Of a stretch of 7,684 nt of DNA, positions 1-7,425 are shown in pieces; within the stretch, counting starts at the first letter, position 1, and every line of letters starts with the position of its first letter. The stretch spans positions 1 to 7,684 of the forward strand of contig NZ_JARVXG010000007.1 of the NCBI RefSeq assembly GCF_029848115.1. Direction: 5' to 3'. Origin of the DNA: Methanobacterium formicicum. GTDB lineage: Archaea; Methanobacteriota; Methanobacteria; Methanobacteriales; Methanobacteriaceae. Under the pieces are notes generated by a model. That model was not told the DNA's origin, ran no database searches, and saw nothing but the letters and a program-made list of their open reading frames with translations. The position numbers and the translations under genes were made by a program.

Positions 1-687
1 TTGGGTGTTTCGGATGGTTATGTGTTCTAGTGCGGCTTCTCCGCCTTTGAATATGGCGGTGGCTCCGCTGTTGGTGATGTTGACGTTTTCAATGAGTATA
101 TTTTTGTTATAGTCTCCATAGCCTCCTAAGTAAACACCTTGTGCATTAGGAGCGTTTATATTTGCACTATCAACAGTGATGTTGGTGTTGGTGCCCGTCA
201 TCATCACTCCTTGTTGGCAGTTGTTAATGGTAAGGTTAGTCAGGGTAACGTCGTTAGTTCCTGTAACTAGAACTCCTGCGGAATTTGTTGCCCCACTTAG
301 TATGAAACCAATAATATTGGCATATGCGCCCTGGTTGTTAACTGTGAACACAGGATTAGCGGGGATTGAAGATCCGCTAACTGTTACCTGACCCGTGCTC
401 TGTACTGTGAGGTTGGCTTTATTCACTACAATGTTTTCATTGTAGGTGTAGGGAGTTCCACCATTGTCATAAACACTTATGGTGTCACCACTTATGGTGG
501 ATTCATTGTCTATGGCATCCTGAATGGAAGTATAATTATATGTCCCTCCTGGGCCCACGGTCCAATCTGCCGCTGAAACAGTACCCAAACATAGTGATAA
601 AATAACTGCTAAGGTAATGAGAATGAAAGGTAAGGTGTACTTTTTGGTAAATTTAGGTCGGTTAAGTTCAGTTCGTTTTTTGTTCAC
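1..687 (-). CDS. Adhesin-like protein with PbH1 beta-helix repeats, N-terminal part (runs off the window edge)
   Basis: Secreted surface protein; 229 codons are open with no stop and the C-terminus lies outside the window. The N-terminus has a long basic region (MNKKRTELNRPKFTKKY), a hydrophobic core (about residues 18-35) and a likely signal peptidase site at TVSA/AD near residue 39. The mature start, ADWTVGPGGTYNYTSIQDAI, is the usual opening of methanogen beta-helix surface proteins. It continues with Asn/Thr/Gly-rich strands in repeating turns (VTLTNLTINN, ILIENVNITN, LEHITIRN), typical of parallel beta-helix (PbH1/NosD-like) folds. Two in-frame GTG codons exist, at 699 and 687. The 687 start is preferred because GGAGGTG (703-697) overlaps the first GTG and lies 9 bases before the second. 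The adhesin at 5291-6625 is a paralogue. Its ligand or partner cannot be told from sequence; cell-surface attachment is inferred from the family. The call of a secreted beta-helix protein is firm; the name adhesin is conventional. Confidence 0.88.
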   Translation of the reverse strand, partial: MNKKRTELNRPKFTKKYTLPFILITLAVILSLCLGTVSAADWTVGPGGTYNYTSIQDAIDNESTISGDTISVYDNGGTPYTYNENIVVNKANLTVQSTGQVTVSGSSIPANPVFTVNNQGAYANIIGFILSGATNSAGVLVTGTNDVTLTNLTINNCQQGVMMTGTNTNITVDSANINAPNAQGVYLGGYGDYNKNILIENVNITNSGATAIFKGGEAALEHITIRNTQ

Positions 688-696
688 GTTCTTTTT

Positions 697-703
697 CACC
701 TCC
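697..703 (-). promoter_or_regulatory. Strong Shine-Dalgarno that selects the GTG start at 687
   Basis: The minus strand reads AAAGGAGGTGAAAAAGAACGTG. GGAGGTG is a near-perfect complement of the 16S rRNA tail. It consumes the upstream GTG (699-697), leaving the GTG at 687-685 at a 9-base spacing. The same AAAGGAGGTGAAAA leader precedes the second adhesin gene. Confidence 0.8.
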
Positions 704-744
704 TTTATGCTCGATAAATATAAATTCATGTTATATGGTTACTT

Positions 745-758
745 AATAATAAATTTTT
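745..758 (-). promoter_or_regulatory. Likely TATA/BRE element of the left adhesin gene
   Basis: The minus strand reads AAAAATTTATTATT, an A-rich BRE-like stretch followed by a TATA-like element. A start site about 26 bases downstream would fall near 723 and give a leader of about 36 bases, close to the leader length predicted for the paralogous adhesin. A second AT element (GAATTTATATTTATC, about 714-728) is too close to the ribosome-binding site to drive this leader. Assigned by position and composition only. Confidence 0.5.
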
Positions 759-937
759 CCTAAGTCAAACAAAACTTTATTCTATTAACAAATTTGTTGA
801 GTTTATTTTATTGTTAAACGCATTTTAATCCACATTTTTATAGAATAATTCTTTAAAAATTATAAAACACTGAAATCTCAATGAAATTGGATTATCTTAA
901 GATATAATTATTCCAATCTACTCTCATACTATACCTT

Positions 938-1033
938 ATGTATTCAGTTGAATGGATGATTGTTGCGTACAATGTGAACATTGAAATGAAAAAGGATAGA
1001 ATTGTTTCCCTATTTCTAGAGCAATTTTTTTAG
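938..1033 (+). CDS. Doubtful small open reading frame (31 codons)
   Basis: ATG to TAG, starting MYSVEWMIVAYN and ending VSLFLEQFF. The composition is protein-like (alternating hydrophobic and charged residues), and an AT element (GATATAATTATT, about 901-912) lies where a promoter giving a nearly leaderless transcript would be. There is no Shine-Dalgarno. A frame of this length can occur by chance in a 522-base spacer, so this is recorded only as a candidate. No family is recognised. Confidence 0.15.
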   Translation: MYSVEWMIVAYNVNIEMKKDRIVSLFLEQFF

Positions 1034-1131
1034 GGGAAAATATAATTTTGAAAGAATTATAATGTTATAGTTGTAAATCTTAAATCATGATAATAACATC
1101 ATGTTAAACTCATCATACTTAACCGTAAAGG

Positions 1132-1139
1132 TTATATAT
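1132..1139 (+). promoter_or_regulatory. TATA box of the ferredoxin-hisB cluster
   Basis: TTATATAT, preceded by the purine-rich TAAAGG that could act as BRE. A start site about 26 bases downstream would lie near 1162, giving a 5' leader of about 48 bases that contains the 20-bp palindrome and the AAGGAG ribosome-binding site (1197-1202, 7 bases before the ATG). Confidence 0.6.
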
Positions 1140-1178
1140 TTAAAGGAGCCGAACGATGCATATTAGTAAAAAAACGAG

Positions 1179-1198
1179 TTATAACTTATAAGTTATAA
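1179..1198. repeat. Perfect 20-bp palindrome in the ferredoxin leader
   Basis: TTATAACTTATAAGTTATAA equals its own reverse complement over all 20 bases. It lies between the predicted start site (about 1162) and the ATG at 1210, and its last two bases are the first two of the AAGGAG Shine-Dalgarno. It could be an operator for a dimeric regulator, or an RNA hairpin that affects ribosome access. Neither role can be shown from sequence alone. Confidence 0.75.
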
Positions 1199-1209
1199 GG
1201 AGATGGGTT

Positions 1210-1437
<228 letters not shown>

Positions 1438-2002
1438 AACCAGTATAACCATTGAACTTGATGTGGATGGTACTGGACAGTACCAGGTGGAAACCGGTAT
1501 CCAGTTTTTAAACCACATGCTGGAATCCTTCACCAGACACAGTCTGTTCGATTTGAAGGTGGAAGCCCAGGGTGATACGGAAATAGATGACCACCACACT
1601 GTGGAAGACGTGGGGATAGTGCTGGGAGAAGCTCTGCACCAGGCCCTTGGTGACAAGAAAGGGATAAGGAGAATGGCTCATGCACTGATACCCATGGACG
1701 AATCCCTGGCCATGGTAGCCGTGGATCTCTCCGGACGCAGTTACACTGTACTGGATCTGAACTTCCACCAGACCAAAGTAGGTGACCTCAGCACCGAGAA
1801 CGTGGGTCACTTTTTAGAGTCACTGGCCCAGAGTGGGAAGATAAATCTCCACGCCCGTGTGGAAGGGGAAAACGATCATCACCAGGTGGAAGCAATATTT
1901 AAGGCCCTGGCCCGTGCCCTGCACGATGCCACCAGAGTGGTACACGACCGGGTACCCAGTACCAAGGGAGTCATTTAAAATAAATAGGGGGACCGAAGGG
2001 GC

Positions 2003-2641
2003 ATGACTGAGGAGAAAGAACCTTCCACACCAGTACCACGCATTCCAAAGGGTCGGATGGAAACACTGACCGATGGAATATTTGCCATAGCCATGACTCT
2101 ACTGGTTTTAAGCCTGGAAGTACCCACCTTACCCGTCAATCCCACCCCCACCATAATCAACAATTATGTCTTTAACCTACTGTTACCCCAGATAGGAATA
2201 TACATAATCAGTTTCGCGATTTTAGGCGGTTTTTGGTTAAACCACTACGTATTTTACGGTATAAAACACGTTGACAATTCCCTGCAGTGGTTAAACATTT
2301 TCTGGTTAATGTCCATTGCCATAGTGCCCTTTTCCACATCATTAATGAGTACTTATGGCCAGTATCAATTTGCAGAGATTATATTTGCTTTGAACATGCT
2401 GGTAATAGGTATTTTATATTATTCTCTCTTTAATTACGCTTTAAATCATGAAATGCTTTACGAGCAGATCCTACCCTATGCAGATAAGATCAAACGATCC
2501 AACCTTTTACTGCCGGTTATATCTTTTATAGCCATAGCAACTTCCTTTATCATTCCCGTGGGAACTATTTTAATTTTTTTACTGGTACCAGTTCTGTTAA
2601 ATATACGTAACATTGCCAATAAAAAAAAGCAAACAGAATAA
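2003..2641 (+). CDS. TMEM175/DUF1211-family integral membrane protein (first of a tandem pair)
   Basis: A 212-residue protein predicted to have six membrane helices, roughly at 22-41, 56-76, 89-109, 118-138, 159-178 and 180-200. The family signature is R18-METLT-D24-GIFAIAMTLLVL at the start of helix 1, the position of the RxxxFSD motif of TMEM175 channels; here F is L and S is T, while the Arg and Asp are kept. Characterised prokaryotic members form tetrameric potassium-permeable channels whose pore is lined by helix 1, so a cation-channel role is a reasonable inference but is not demonstrated. The ATG lies 24 bases after hisB, with a G-rich stretch (AGGGGGA, about 1986-1992) as ribosome-binding site, so read-through from hisB is plausible. 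The next gene is a clear paralogue. The C-terminus is short and basic (NIANKKKQTE), expected in the cytoplasm. Confidence 0.88.
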   Translation: MTEEKEPSTPVPRIPKGRMETLTDGIFAIAMTLLVLSLEVPTLPVNPTPTIINNYVFNLLLPQIGIYIISFAILGGFWLNHYVFYGIKHVDNSLQWLNIFWLMSIAIVPFSTSLMSTYGQYQFAEIIFALNMLVIGILYYSLFNYALNHEMLYEQILPYADKIKRSNLLLPVISFIAIATSFIIPVGTILIFLLVPVLLNIRNIANKKKQTE

Positions 2642-2650
2642 ACACTGCAA

Positions 2651-2684
2651 AATTATTAACTTATTCCCTTAACAGATAATTTTC
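2651..2684 (+). terminator. Weak hairpin plus T-run between the TMEM175 genes
   Basis: AATTAT (2651-2656) can pair with ATAATT (2676-2681), with TTAA/TTAA inside, followed by TTTTC. It may attenuate or end transcription between the two channel-like genes, or be chance in AT-rich sequence. Low confidence. Confidence 0.25.
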
Positions 2685-2716
2685 AAATAAAGAGGAAAGT
2701 CAATTAAGGAGACCCT

Positions 2717-3370
<654 letters not shown>

Positions 3371-3374
3371 AAAA

Positions 3375-3396
3375 CTTATTCCCCCCAAAAAATAAG
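3375..3396 (+). repeat. Inverted repeat after the second TMEM175 gene
   Basis: CTTATT (3375-3380) and AATAAG (3391-3396) flank CCCCCCAAAA. The stem is AT-rich and weak and is not followed by a clear T-run, so it is noted as a possible RNA processing or attenuation site, not a firm terminator. The 11-mer AACTTATTCCC at 3373-3383 also occurs after the first TMEM175 gene (2658-2668). Confidence 0.3.
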
Positions 3397-3431
3397 AAAT
3401 ATCCTTGTAAATAAATTCTGGAGATAAAAAG

Positions 3432-3902
<471 letters not shown>

Positions 3903-3904
3903 TT

Positions 3905-3960
3905 AGGTTCATGACCTGATTTTTCCTTTAAACCCCTTATTTTATATTACCCGTATTTTT
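3905..3960 (+). terminator. Probable terminator of the plus-strand cluster
   Basis: Directly after the flavodoxin stop, AGGT-TCATG-ACCT (3905-3917) forms a small hairpin, followed by several T-runs (GATTTTTCCTTT, CCTTATTTTATATT, CCGTATTTTT). T-rich tracts of this kind are enough to end archaeal transcription, and the site separates the convergent HD gene. Confidence 0.5.
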
Positions 3961-5161
3961 AAAGGTTATGGAAGTAATGAAAAATTCTGCCAAAATCAAT
4001 TCCCGAGATAGTTTCGCGGGCGTACTCATTATATATGTTATTTGAAGCTTCCTTTAATTCATCTGACTTTATACCATGGTTTATGGACATTTTAGCTTCT
4101 ATAAATGCCGCCAGCCGATCAACAGCCTTCAGAAGTTCCCCATCCAATGGTGAGAATTCATCTTCATTGTAATCTCGGTTGATATTTTTGAAACTCAACC
4201 CCAAAATAACATGTTGATTATCCTGAATTTTGTTTTCAAATTCTGATTCTGAAAAATACTTCATATCCATGTGCCATGGCCGGGGTAGCAGGGGGAGAAG
4301 TTCTTCATTCATCTGAAACTCTTCATAATCCTTAATAATTTCTTTGAGACCTTCTACCGAATCTTTAACCGGAGATATAATATCTTTGGTCAGCACTTCC
4401 GGTAGATCGTGAAAGAGTCCAGCATAAAAATTATTGTAAAAACGTTTAGGGCAGGCCTGAACGTTCATTTCCATGGTGCAAAGGTAACTGGTAGCCGCCA
4501 CAATAAACATGTGCCCCAAAACCGATGTTTCAGGTATACGTGGAATGTGGGCCCATCTTTTCTGGAAGCGAAGCTGGCCACACCGGTCAATGAAGCCAAA
4601 GGATTTTTTCCCCAGAAGGATCTTCTGCACCCCGATAAGGTCGTAGTGATCCTCGATCTGGTTTTCAATGTTCTCTTTGGTCTGTTCAATACCGTGAATG
4701 AACGGTGCGGTATGGTAGATGATCTTGAACTCCCACTGTGTAGCTAAATAGTGGGCGGCACGTAAAATTCGTCTTTCCAGTGTGTTAGAACTTTGCAAGT
4801 AGTAATTCTTAAACCTCTCCTGGAAACCATGATTCAACCCTTCCATATCATTTTTAAGCTCTTTAAACACGTGTTTATTCAATTCTTCACCTTTTTCTTT
4901 CATCATACGATGGAAAACAGGGGGTTTGATATCAGTTAAGACTGTGCGATGAAGAAACTCAAAAATTCCCCCTTCAATCAGGGCCAGCCAGTCTACACTA
5001 TGAGGACCCATGCGGTCCTCTTCGAACCGGGCGATGACATAGGCAATTACCATTTTATGGGCCTGTTTATCCAGTTCCGTAAATTCCACCGGACGTATAT
5101 GGTCGTTCCAGCGCTGCATACTGGCTGCCTTGGAGAAGCGTTCTACGATATTTTCGATCAT
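3959..5161 (-). CDS. YfbR-like HD-domain phosphohydrolase, apparently with a degenerate second HD domain
   Basis: A 400-residue cytoplasmic protein. The C-terminal half has a complete HD-superfamily metal site in the YfbR (COG1896/HD_3) pattern: KRWAHIPRIPETSVLGH217, H251-D252-LPE255-VLTKDIISPVK, and ELLKAVD348-RLAAF. In E. coli YfbR the matching residues act in 5'-deoxynucleotidase activity, so nucleotide dephosphorylation is the best guess, with the true substrate open. The N-terminal half repeats the layout (RW-x2-HI at 17-22, H35, VLTDIKPPV at 74-82, RILRAAHYLA at 131-140), with F69-L70 where HD should be and H137 where Asp should be, so it looks like a non-catalytic copy. AAGGTG 6 bases before the ATG supports the start, and a TATA box lies at 5216-5223. 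It converges with the flavodoxin gene. No neighbour explains its substrate. Confidence 0.85.
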   Translation of the reverse strand: MIENIVERFSKAASMQRWNDHIRPVEFTELDKQAHKMVIAYVIARFEEDRMGPHSVDWLALIEGGIFEFLHRTVLTDIKPPVFHRMMKEKGEELNKHVFKELKNDMEGLNHGFQERFKNYYLQSSNTLERRILRAAHYLATQWEFKIIYHTAPFIHGIEQTKENIENQIEDHYDLIGVQKILLGKKSFGFIDRCGQLRFQKRWAHIPRIPETSVLGHMFIVAATSYLCTMEMNVQACPKRFYNNFYAGLFHDLPEVLTKDIISPVKDSVEGLKEIIKDYEEFQMNEELLPLLPRPWHMDMKYFSESEFENKIQDNQHVILGLSFKNINRDYNEDEFSPLDGELLKAVDRLAAFIEAKMSINHGIKSDELKEASNNIYNEYARETISGIDFGRIFHYFHNL

Positions 5162-5215
5162 CTAGACACCTTGGAAATTGAGATAAGTATGATAGTTATA
5201 TCGAATTCATATTAA

Positions 5216-5223
5216 ATATATAA
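5216..5223 (-). promoter_or_regulatory. TATA box of the HD-domain gene
   Basis: TTATATAT on the minus strand, preceded by GAAAA as a possible BRE. A start site near 5193 would give a leader of about 32 bases carrying AAGGTG before the ATG at 5161. Confidence 0.6.
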
Positions 5224-5283
5224 TTTTCATAAAATCAGAAAAAGAAAAATGAAGCATGTAGAAATGTTTCAAAAAAAGAACAA
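5224..5283 (-). terminator. T-rich terminator region of the second adhesin gene
   Basis: Downstream of the TAG, the minus strand has repeated T-runs (TTGTTCTTTTTTTG, then CATTTTTCTTTTTCTGATTTT), with an imperfect inverted repeat between them (GAAACAT and ATGCTTC, within 5251-5270). Multiple U-tracts suit archaeal termination and insulate the HD promoter just downstream. Confidence 0.55.
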
Positions 5284-5290
5284 TGGGTTT

Positions 5291-6625
5291 CTAATTCCTA
5301 CTAGGCATAGCAAGTCCACCTAAGACCATTAGTATGGCCAACATTACCCCCAATAAGGGCATTCCTGTTTTTTGCATGCCAACCGTGTTGGATGCTGCAC
5401 TGAACTCACTGCTGCCAGCTGCACTTACAATTGGTGCTTGAAGGACTGTGATGCTGGCGCTTAAGGGGTCTTGACTATCCAGACTACCGGCAGCTGCCCC
5501 TGTTCCGGGACCTAAGGTCGCTCTGAAGAATGCAGTTGCAATTCCGTTGATGGTGTAGACTGTATTGAATAAGCTGCCCACTTCTCCGCCTGTACTGGTT
5601 ATATAAACTCCCACATTATCGGGGAAATGTCCTAAGGATGGATCATGGTAGGACGCTGCAGGGTTATTCGGGTCGTAAGTAGAGTCATGGGTAAAGTCTG
5701 CGTAAACATGGGAAATACCGCCAGTGTAGATAGTGGTTGGGGAAGCAGATACAATCATTATCAGCCAGGGATTATAATAAGTATATGCTGCATCAGGGAG
5801 CTGAGATAGAGTAGGACCATTATTTGAACCATACCAGTTGTACAATGCATCAATGGTGCACTCCCCTTGAAGTCTGAAGGCCGTGGCGGCGATGATCTGG
5901 TTGAAATGTGCAAGGTTACCGTTGTAATCTAAAATTACTCCAATTGTGTTTCCAGTACCGGTGGTTGTGGGTTTAATACTGTTTCCAATAATCTGGTTGT
6001 TCATACCAGAATATAGGGCAACTGCAATTGCATTCCCTGGGCCTGATGCCTGTGGTGCAATGGTGTTGTAGAAGATTTGGTTGTTGGATGAGGCCTGGGG
6101 AGATGATCCGTAATTATCGATTCCATAAGAGTATCCCCCGGAGTTAGGTCCCGATGTAATTGTATTTCCTGAAATGATGTTATTATCCGAAGCAGCGATA
6201 TCTATCCCTGTAGCAAATCCGATTATTTTATTATCGAGAATATGACAGTTATTGGCGGAGTTTAAAGAAATTCCAGCGTCGGGCATTGCTGCATCGGTTT
6301 TGGTGATGGTGAATCCCTGAATAGTTGTTCCGCTCCCACCACTATGTACATTAAAGACACTGCCTGCGGAATTTACCTTTTGAACCGTCACTTCCCCGTT
6401 GGCTACTAGGTTAAGGGTGTGGTCTACATTTACGGTTTCAATGTAGGGATTGCCATTGTTAGGGTTTACCGTGATGGTATCACCAGTGGTAGAGGCAGCC
6501 ACTGCACTGGTTATAGTGGTGTAGGTTTGGTCAGGGCCCACCGTGTAATCAGCGGCGGATACTGCCCCACATAAAATAATCGCAGTTATGAAAGTGAGAA
6601 TTGTAATTGTTGCCTGTTTTTTCAC
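5291..6625 (-). CDS. Adhesin-like surface protein: signal peptide, beta-helix, Ig-like domain, C-terminal membrane anchor
   Basis: A 444-residue exported protein. In order: signal peptide (KKQATITILTF and a hydrophobic core, likely cut at AVSA/AD near residue 24); a PbH1 parallel beta-helix (about 26-260) with repeated N-x-I-x-x-N turns (NKIIG, NNIISGNTI, NNQIIGNSI); the WYGSNNGP cap near 264-270, common at the end of methanogen beta-helix domains; a beta-rich Ig-like domain (about 287-396, from SASPTTIYTGG to LSASITV); a Ser/Ala linker; and a C-terminal segment TGMPLLG, a hydrophobic helix (about 423-441) and the short tail PSRN. An upstream in-frame ATG at 6667 would put the ribosome-binding site inside the coding region and mask the signal peptide, so the GTG at 6625 is the start, with GGAGGTG 5 bases before it. 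It is a paralogue of the protein at the left edge. Adhesion is a conventional assignment. Confidence 0.9.
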   Translation of the reverse strand: MKKQATITILTFITAIILCGAVSAADYTVGPDQTYTTITSAVAASTTGDTITVNPNNGNPYIETVNVDHTLNLVANGEVTVQKVNSAGSVFNVHSGGSGTTIQGFTITKTDAAMPDAGISLNSANNCHILDNKIIGFATGIDIAASDNNIISGNTITSGPNSGGYSYGIDNYGSSPQASSNNQIFYNTIAPQASGPGNAIAVALYSGMNNQIIGNSIKPTTTGTGNTIGVILDYNGNLAHFNQIIAATAFRLQGECTIDALYNWYGSNNGPTLSQLPDAAYTYYNPWLIMIVSASPTTIYTGGISHVYADFTHDSTYDPNNPAASYHDPSLGHFPDNVGVYITSTGGEVGSLFNTVYTINGIATAFFRATLGPGTGAAAGSLDSQDPLSASITVLQAPIVSAAGSSEFSAASNTVGMQKTGMPLLGVMLAILMVLGGLAMPSRN

Positions 6626-6630
6626 ATTTT

Positions 6631-6637
6631 CACCTCC
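6631..6637 (-). promoter_or_regulatory. Strong Shine-Dalgarno that selects the GTG start at 6625
   Basis: The minus strand reads AAAGGAGGTGAAAATGTG. GGAGGTG is followed by an out-of-frame ATG-TGA (6627-6622), a start immediately followed by a stop, overlapping the true GTG start (6625-6623) by one base. Confidence 0.8.
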
Positions 6638-6649
6638 TTTAATTTTCAA

Positions 6650-6665
6650 GCATGCAATTGCATGC
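6650..6665. repeat. Perfect 16-bp palindrome at the predicted adhesin start site
   Basis: GCATGCAATTGCATGC equals its own reverse complement. With the TATA box at 6689-6696, transcription should begin near 6666, so the palindrome would be bases +1 to +16 of the mRNA. This is a position where a bound dimer would block polymerase, or where a 5'-terminal hairpin would form. Confidence 0.7.
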
Positions 6666-6688
6666 ATTATAACGGTAGTATTAATATG

Positions 6689-6696
6689 TATATAAA
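6689..6696 (-). promoter_or_regulatory. TATA box of the second adhesin gene
   Basis: The minus strand reads AAAATTTATATACATATT: a BRE-like A run and TTTATATA, the canonical methanogen promoter pattern. The expected start is near 6666, with a leader of about 41 bases. This is the clearest promoter in the window. Confidence 0.75.
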
Positions 6697-6795
6697 TTTT
6701 ACTAAATCAAGTTTTTAAAAAAGATAATGAAAGCACCAGTAATCTTATAAAAAACCGTTGATATCAGTAATAATCCTTAAAAACCAATATTATTA

Positions 6796-6826
6796 AAATA
6801 CCTTAGAAAAAAATACCTTAGAAAAA
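6796..6826 (-). repeat. 15-bp tandem duplication across the tetR stop codon, T-rich terminator
   Basis: The unit AAATACCTTAGAAAA (plus strand) begins at 6796 and again at 6811. On the minus strand this gives TTTTTCTAAGG-TATTTTTTTCTAAGG-TATTTTAAT, so the TAA stop and its flank are doubled. The resulting T-runs probably end tetR transcription. Confidence 0.65.
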
Positions 6827-7354
6827 TTTAACTGTGTTATCAATGAAGGTTTCGATTGCTTTATCACGGTCAGGGAAAGCACCACCGTAATCAAGAACCA
6901 GGAGATAAATGAAAGATAATATGCTAAATACGAATATTTTATAGTCTATATCTTTATGGGGAATGTTTTTCTCCACATATGCGCTGAGATGGTTTACAAA
7001 CTCTGCCAAAAAATTTGAAGGAATTCGTTCGTTCTCATTTAGAGTTATTTTAATAAATTCACTATTATTTTGGCCTAAAATCATCAGATTAGTAATTAGG
7101 GTTTCCAAAAAATCTTTTTGACTTTTAAATTCATTTTCTGAAAGTACTAATCCAAAACCTTCGATCATTTTTTGGTAATTATGTTGCATAACCGAACTGA
7201 AAAGATTTTGTTTGGTTTCAAATTTCCTGAACAGTGTACTGTCGTTAACATCGGCTTTTGCAGCTATAGCTCGAGTGGTAGCGCCCCTGTACCCTTTTTC
7301 TGCAAAAATTTTAAGTGCCGCGTCTAAAATCTTCTGTTCAGTTTTATCCGTCAT
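6818..7354 (-). CDS. TetR/AcrR-family transcriptional regulator
   Basis: A 178-residue DNA-binding protein. The N-terminal helix-turn-helix has the family pattern: QKILDAALKIFAEKGYRGATTRAIAAKADVN (about 7-37), then the recognition region DSTLFRKFETKQNLF (38-52). Residues from about 60 on form an all-helical ligand-binding and dimerisation domain that is not conserved enough to name an inducer. The length is on the short side of normal. No Shine-Dalgarno precedes the ATG, and a TATA-like element 25-32 bases upstream suggests a leaderless mRNA. A 28-bp imperfect palindrome just upstream of that element is the natural candidate operator for autoregulation. The downstream adhesin is on the same strand but has its own promoter; it may or may not be a target. 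The stop codon lies in a 15-bp tandem repeat. Confidence 0.9.
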   Translation of the reverse strand: MTDKTEQKILDAALKIFAEKGYRGATTRAIAAKADVNDSTLFRKFETKQNLFSSVMQHNYQKMIEGFGLVLSENEFKSQKDFLETLITNLMILGQNNSEFIKITLNENERIPSNFLAEFVNHLSAYVEKNIPHKDIDYKIFVFSILSFIYLLVLDYGGAFPDRDKAIETFIDNTVKFF

Positions 7355-7378
7355 GCTACTAACTTTTCTTATGAAACT

Positions 7379-7386
7379 TTAAAATA
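7379..7386 (-). promoter_or_regulatory. TATA-like element of a leaderless tetR transcript
   Basis: The minus strand reads AAACATATTTTAAAG. Counting about 26 bases from the element centre puts the start site at about 7356, within 2 bases of the ATG at 7354. The absence of any GGAG-like sequence before the ATG agrees with leaderless translation. Confidence 0.5.
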
Positions 7387-7397
7387 TGTTTGCCGGT

Positions 7398-7425
7398 TAT
7401 TCCCGGAGTTGTAATTCGGGGAATA
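7398..7425. promoter_or_regulatory. 28-bp imperfect palindrome, candidate TetR operator
   Basis: The arms TATTCCC (7398-7404) and GGGAATA (7419-7425) are perfectly complementary. The inner parts are concentric, GAGTT (7406-7410) against AATTC (7413-7417), with one mismatch. In total 11 of 14 symmetric pairs match around a centre at 7411.5. It lies just upstream of the tetR TATA-like element, and its right arm merges into AATATAG (7422-7428), a possible TATA element facing the other way. Confidence 0.6.

Larger units (their letters stand above)
688..1209. other. 522-base AT-rich spacer between divergent genes
   Basis: No convincing gene is present. The spacer holds the promoter of the minus-strand adhesin at its left end and that of the ferredoxin-hisB cluster at its right end. 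In between are several inverted repeats: TATCTTAAGATA (893-904, a perfect 12-mer) lying between ATTGGA (886-891) and TCCAAT (912-917); CAATGT-GA-ACATTG (970-983); and AACAT-C-ATGTT (1096-1106). A 31-codon open frame at 938-1033 is listed separately as doubtful. No tRNA-like fold or known RNA was recognised. Confidence 0.7.

Noticed and set aside
176..391. 71-codon plus-strand open frame
   Set aside because: It is antisense to the left adhesin gene, which is open over 229 codons with a signal peptide and a strong ribosome-binding site. The frame has no ribosome-binding site and no family features.
688..1209. CRISPR leader or array in the AT-rich spacer
   Set aside because: No direct repeat of 24-40 bases at regular spacing is present, and the inverted repeats are short and all different.
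4409..5215. Plus-strand frames (4409-4747 and 4949-5215) and a minus-strand frame (4465-4689)
   Set aside because: All lie across the HD-domain gene, whose motifs and spacing are convincing. They are frame shadows with no start signals.
6626..6667. Upstream ATG start (6667) for the second adhesin, adding 14 residues
   Set aside because: The extension would encode the 16-bp palindrome and the ribosome-binding site as protein and would place charged residues before the signal peptide. The GTG at 6625 with GGAGGTG 5 bases upstream is far better.
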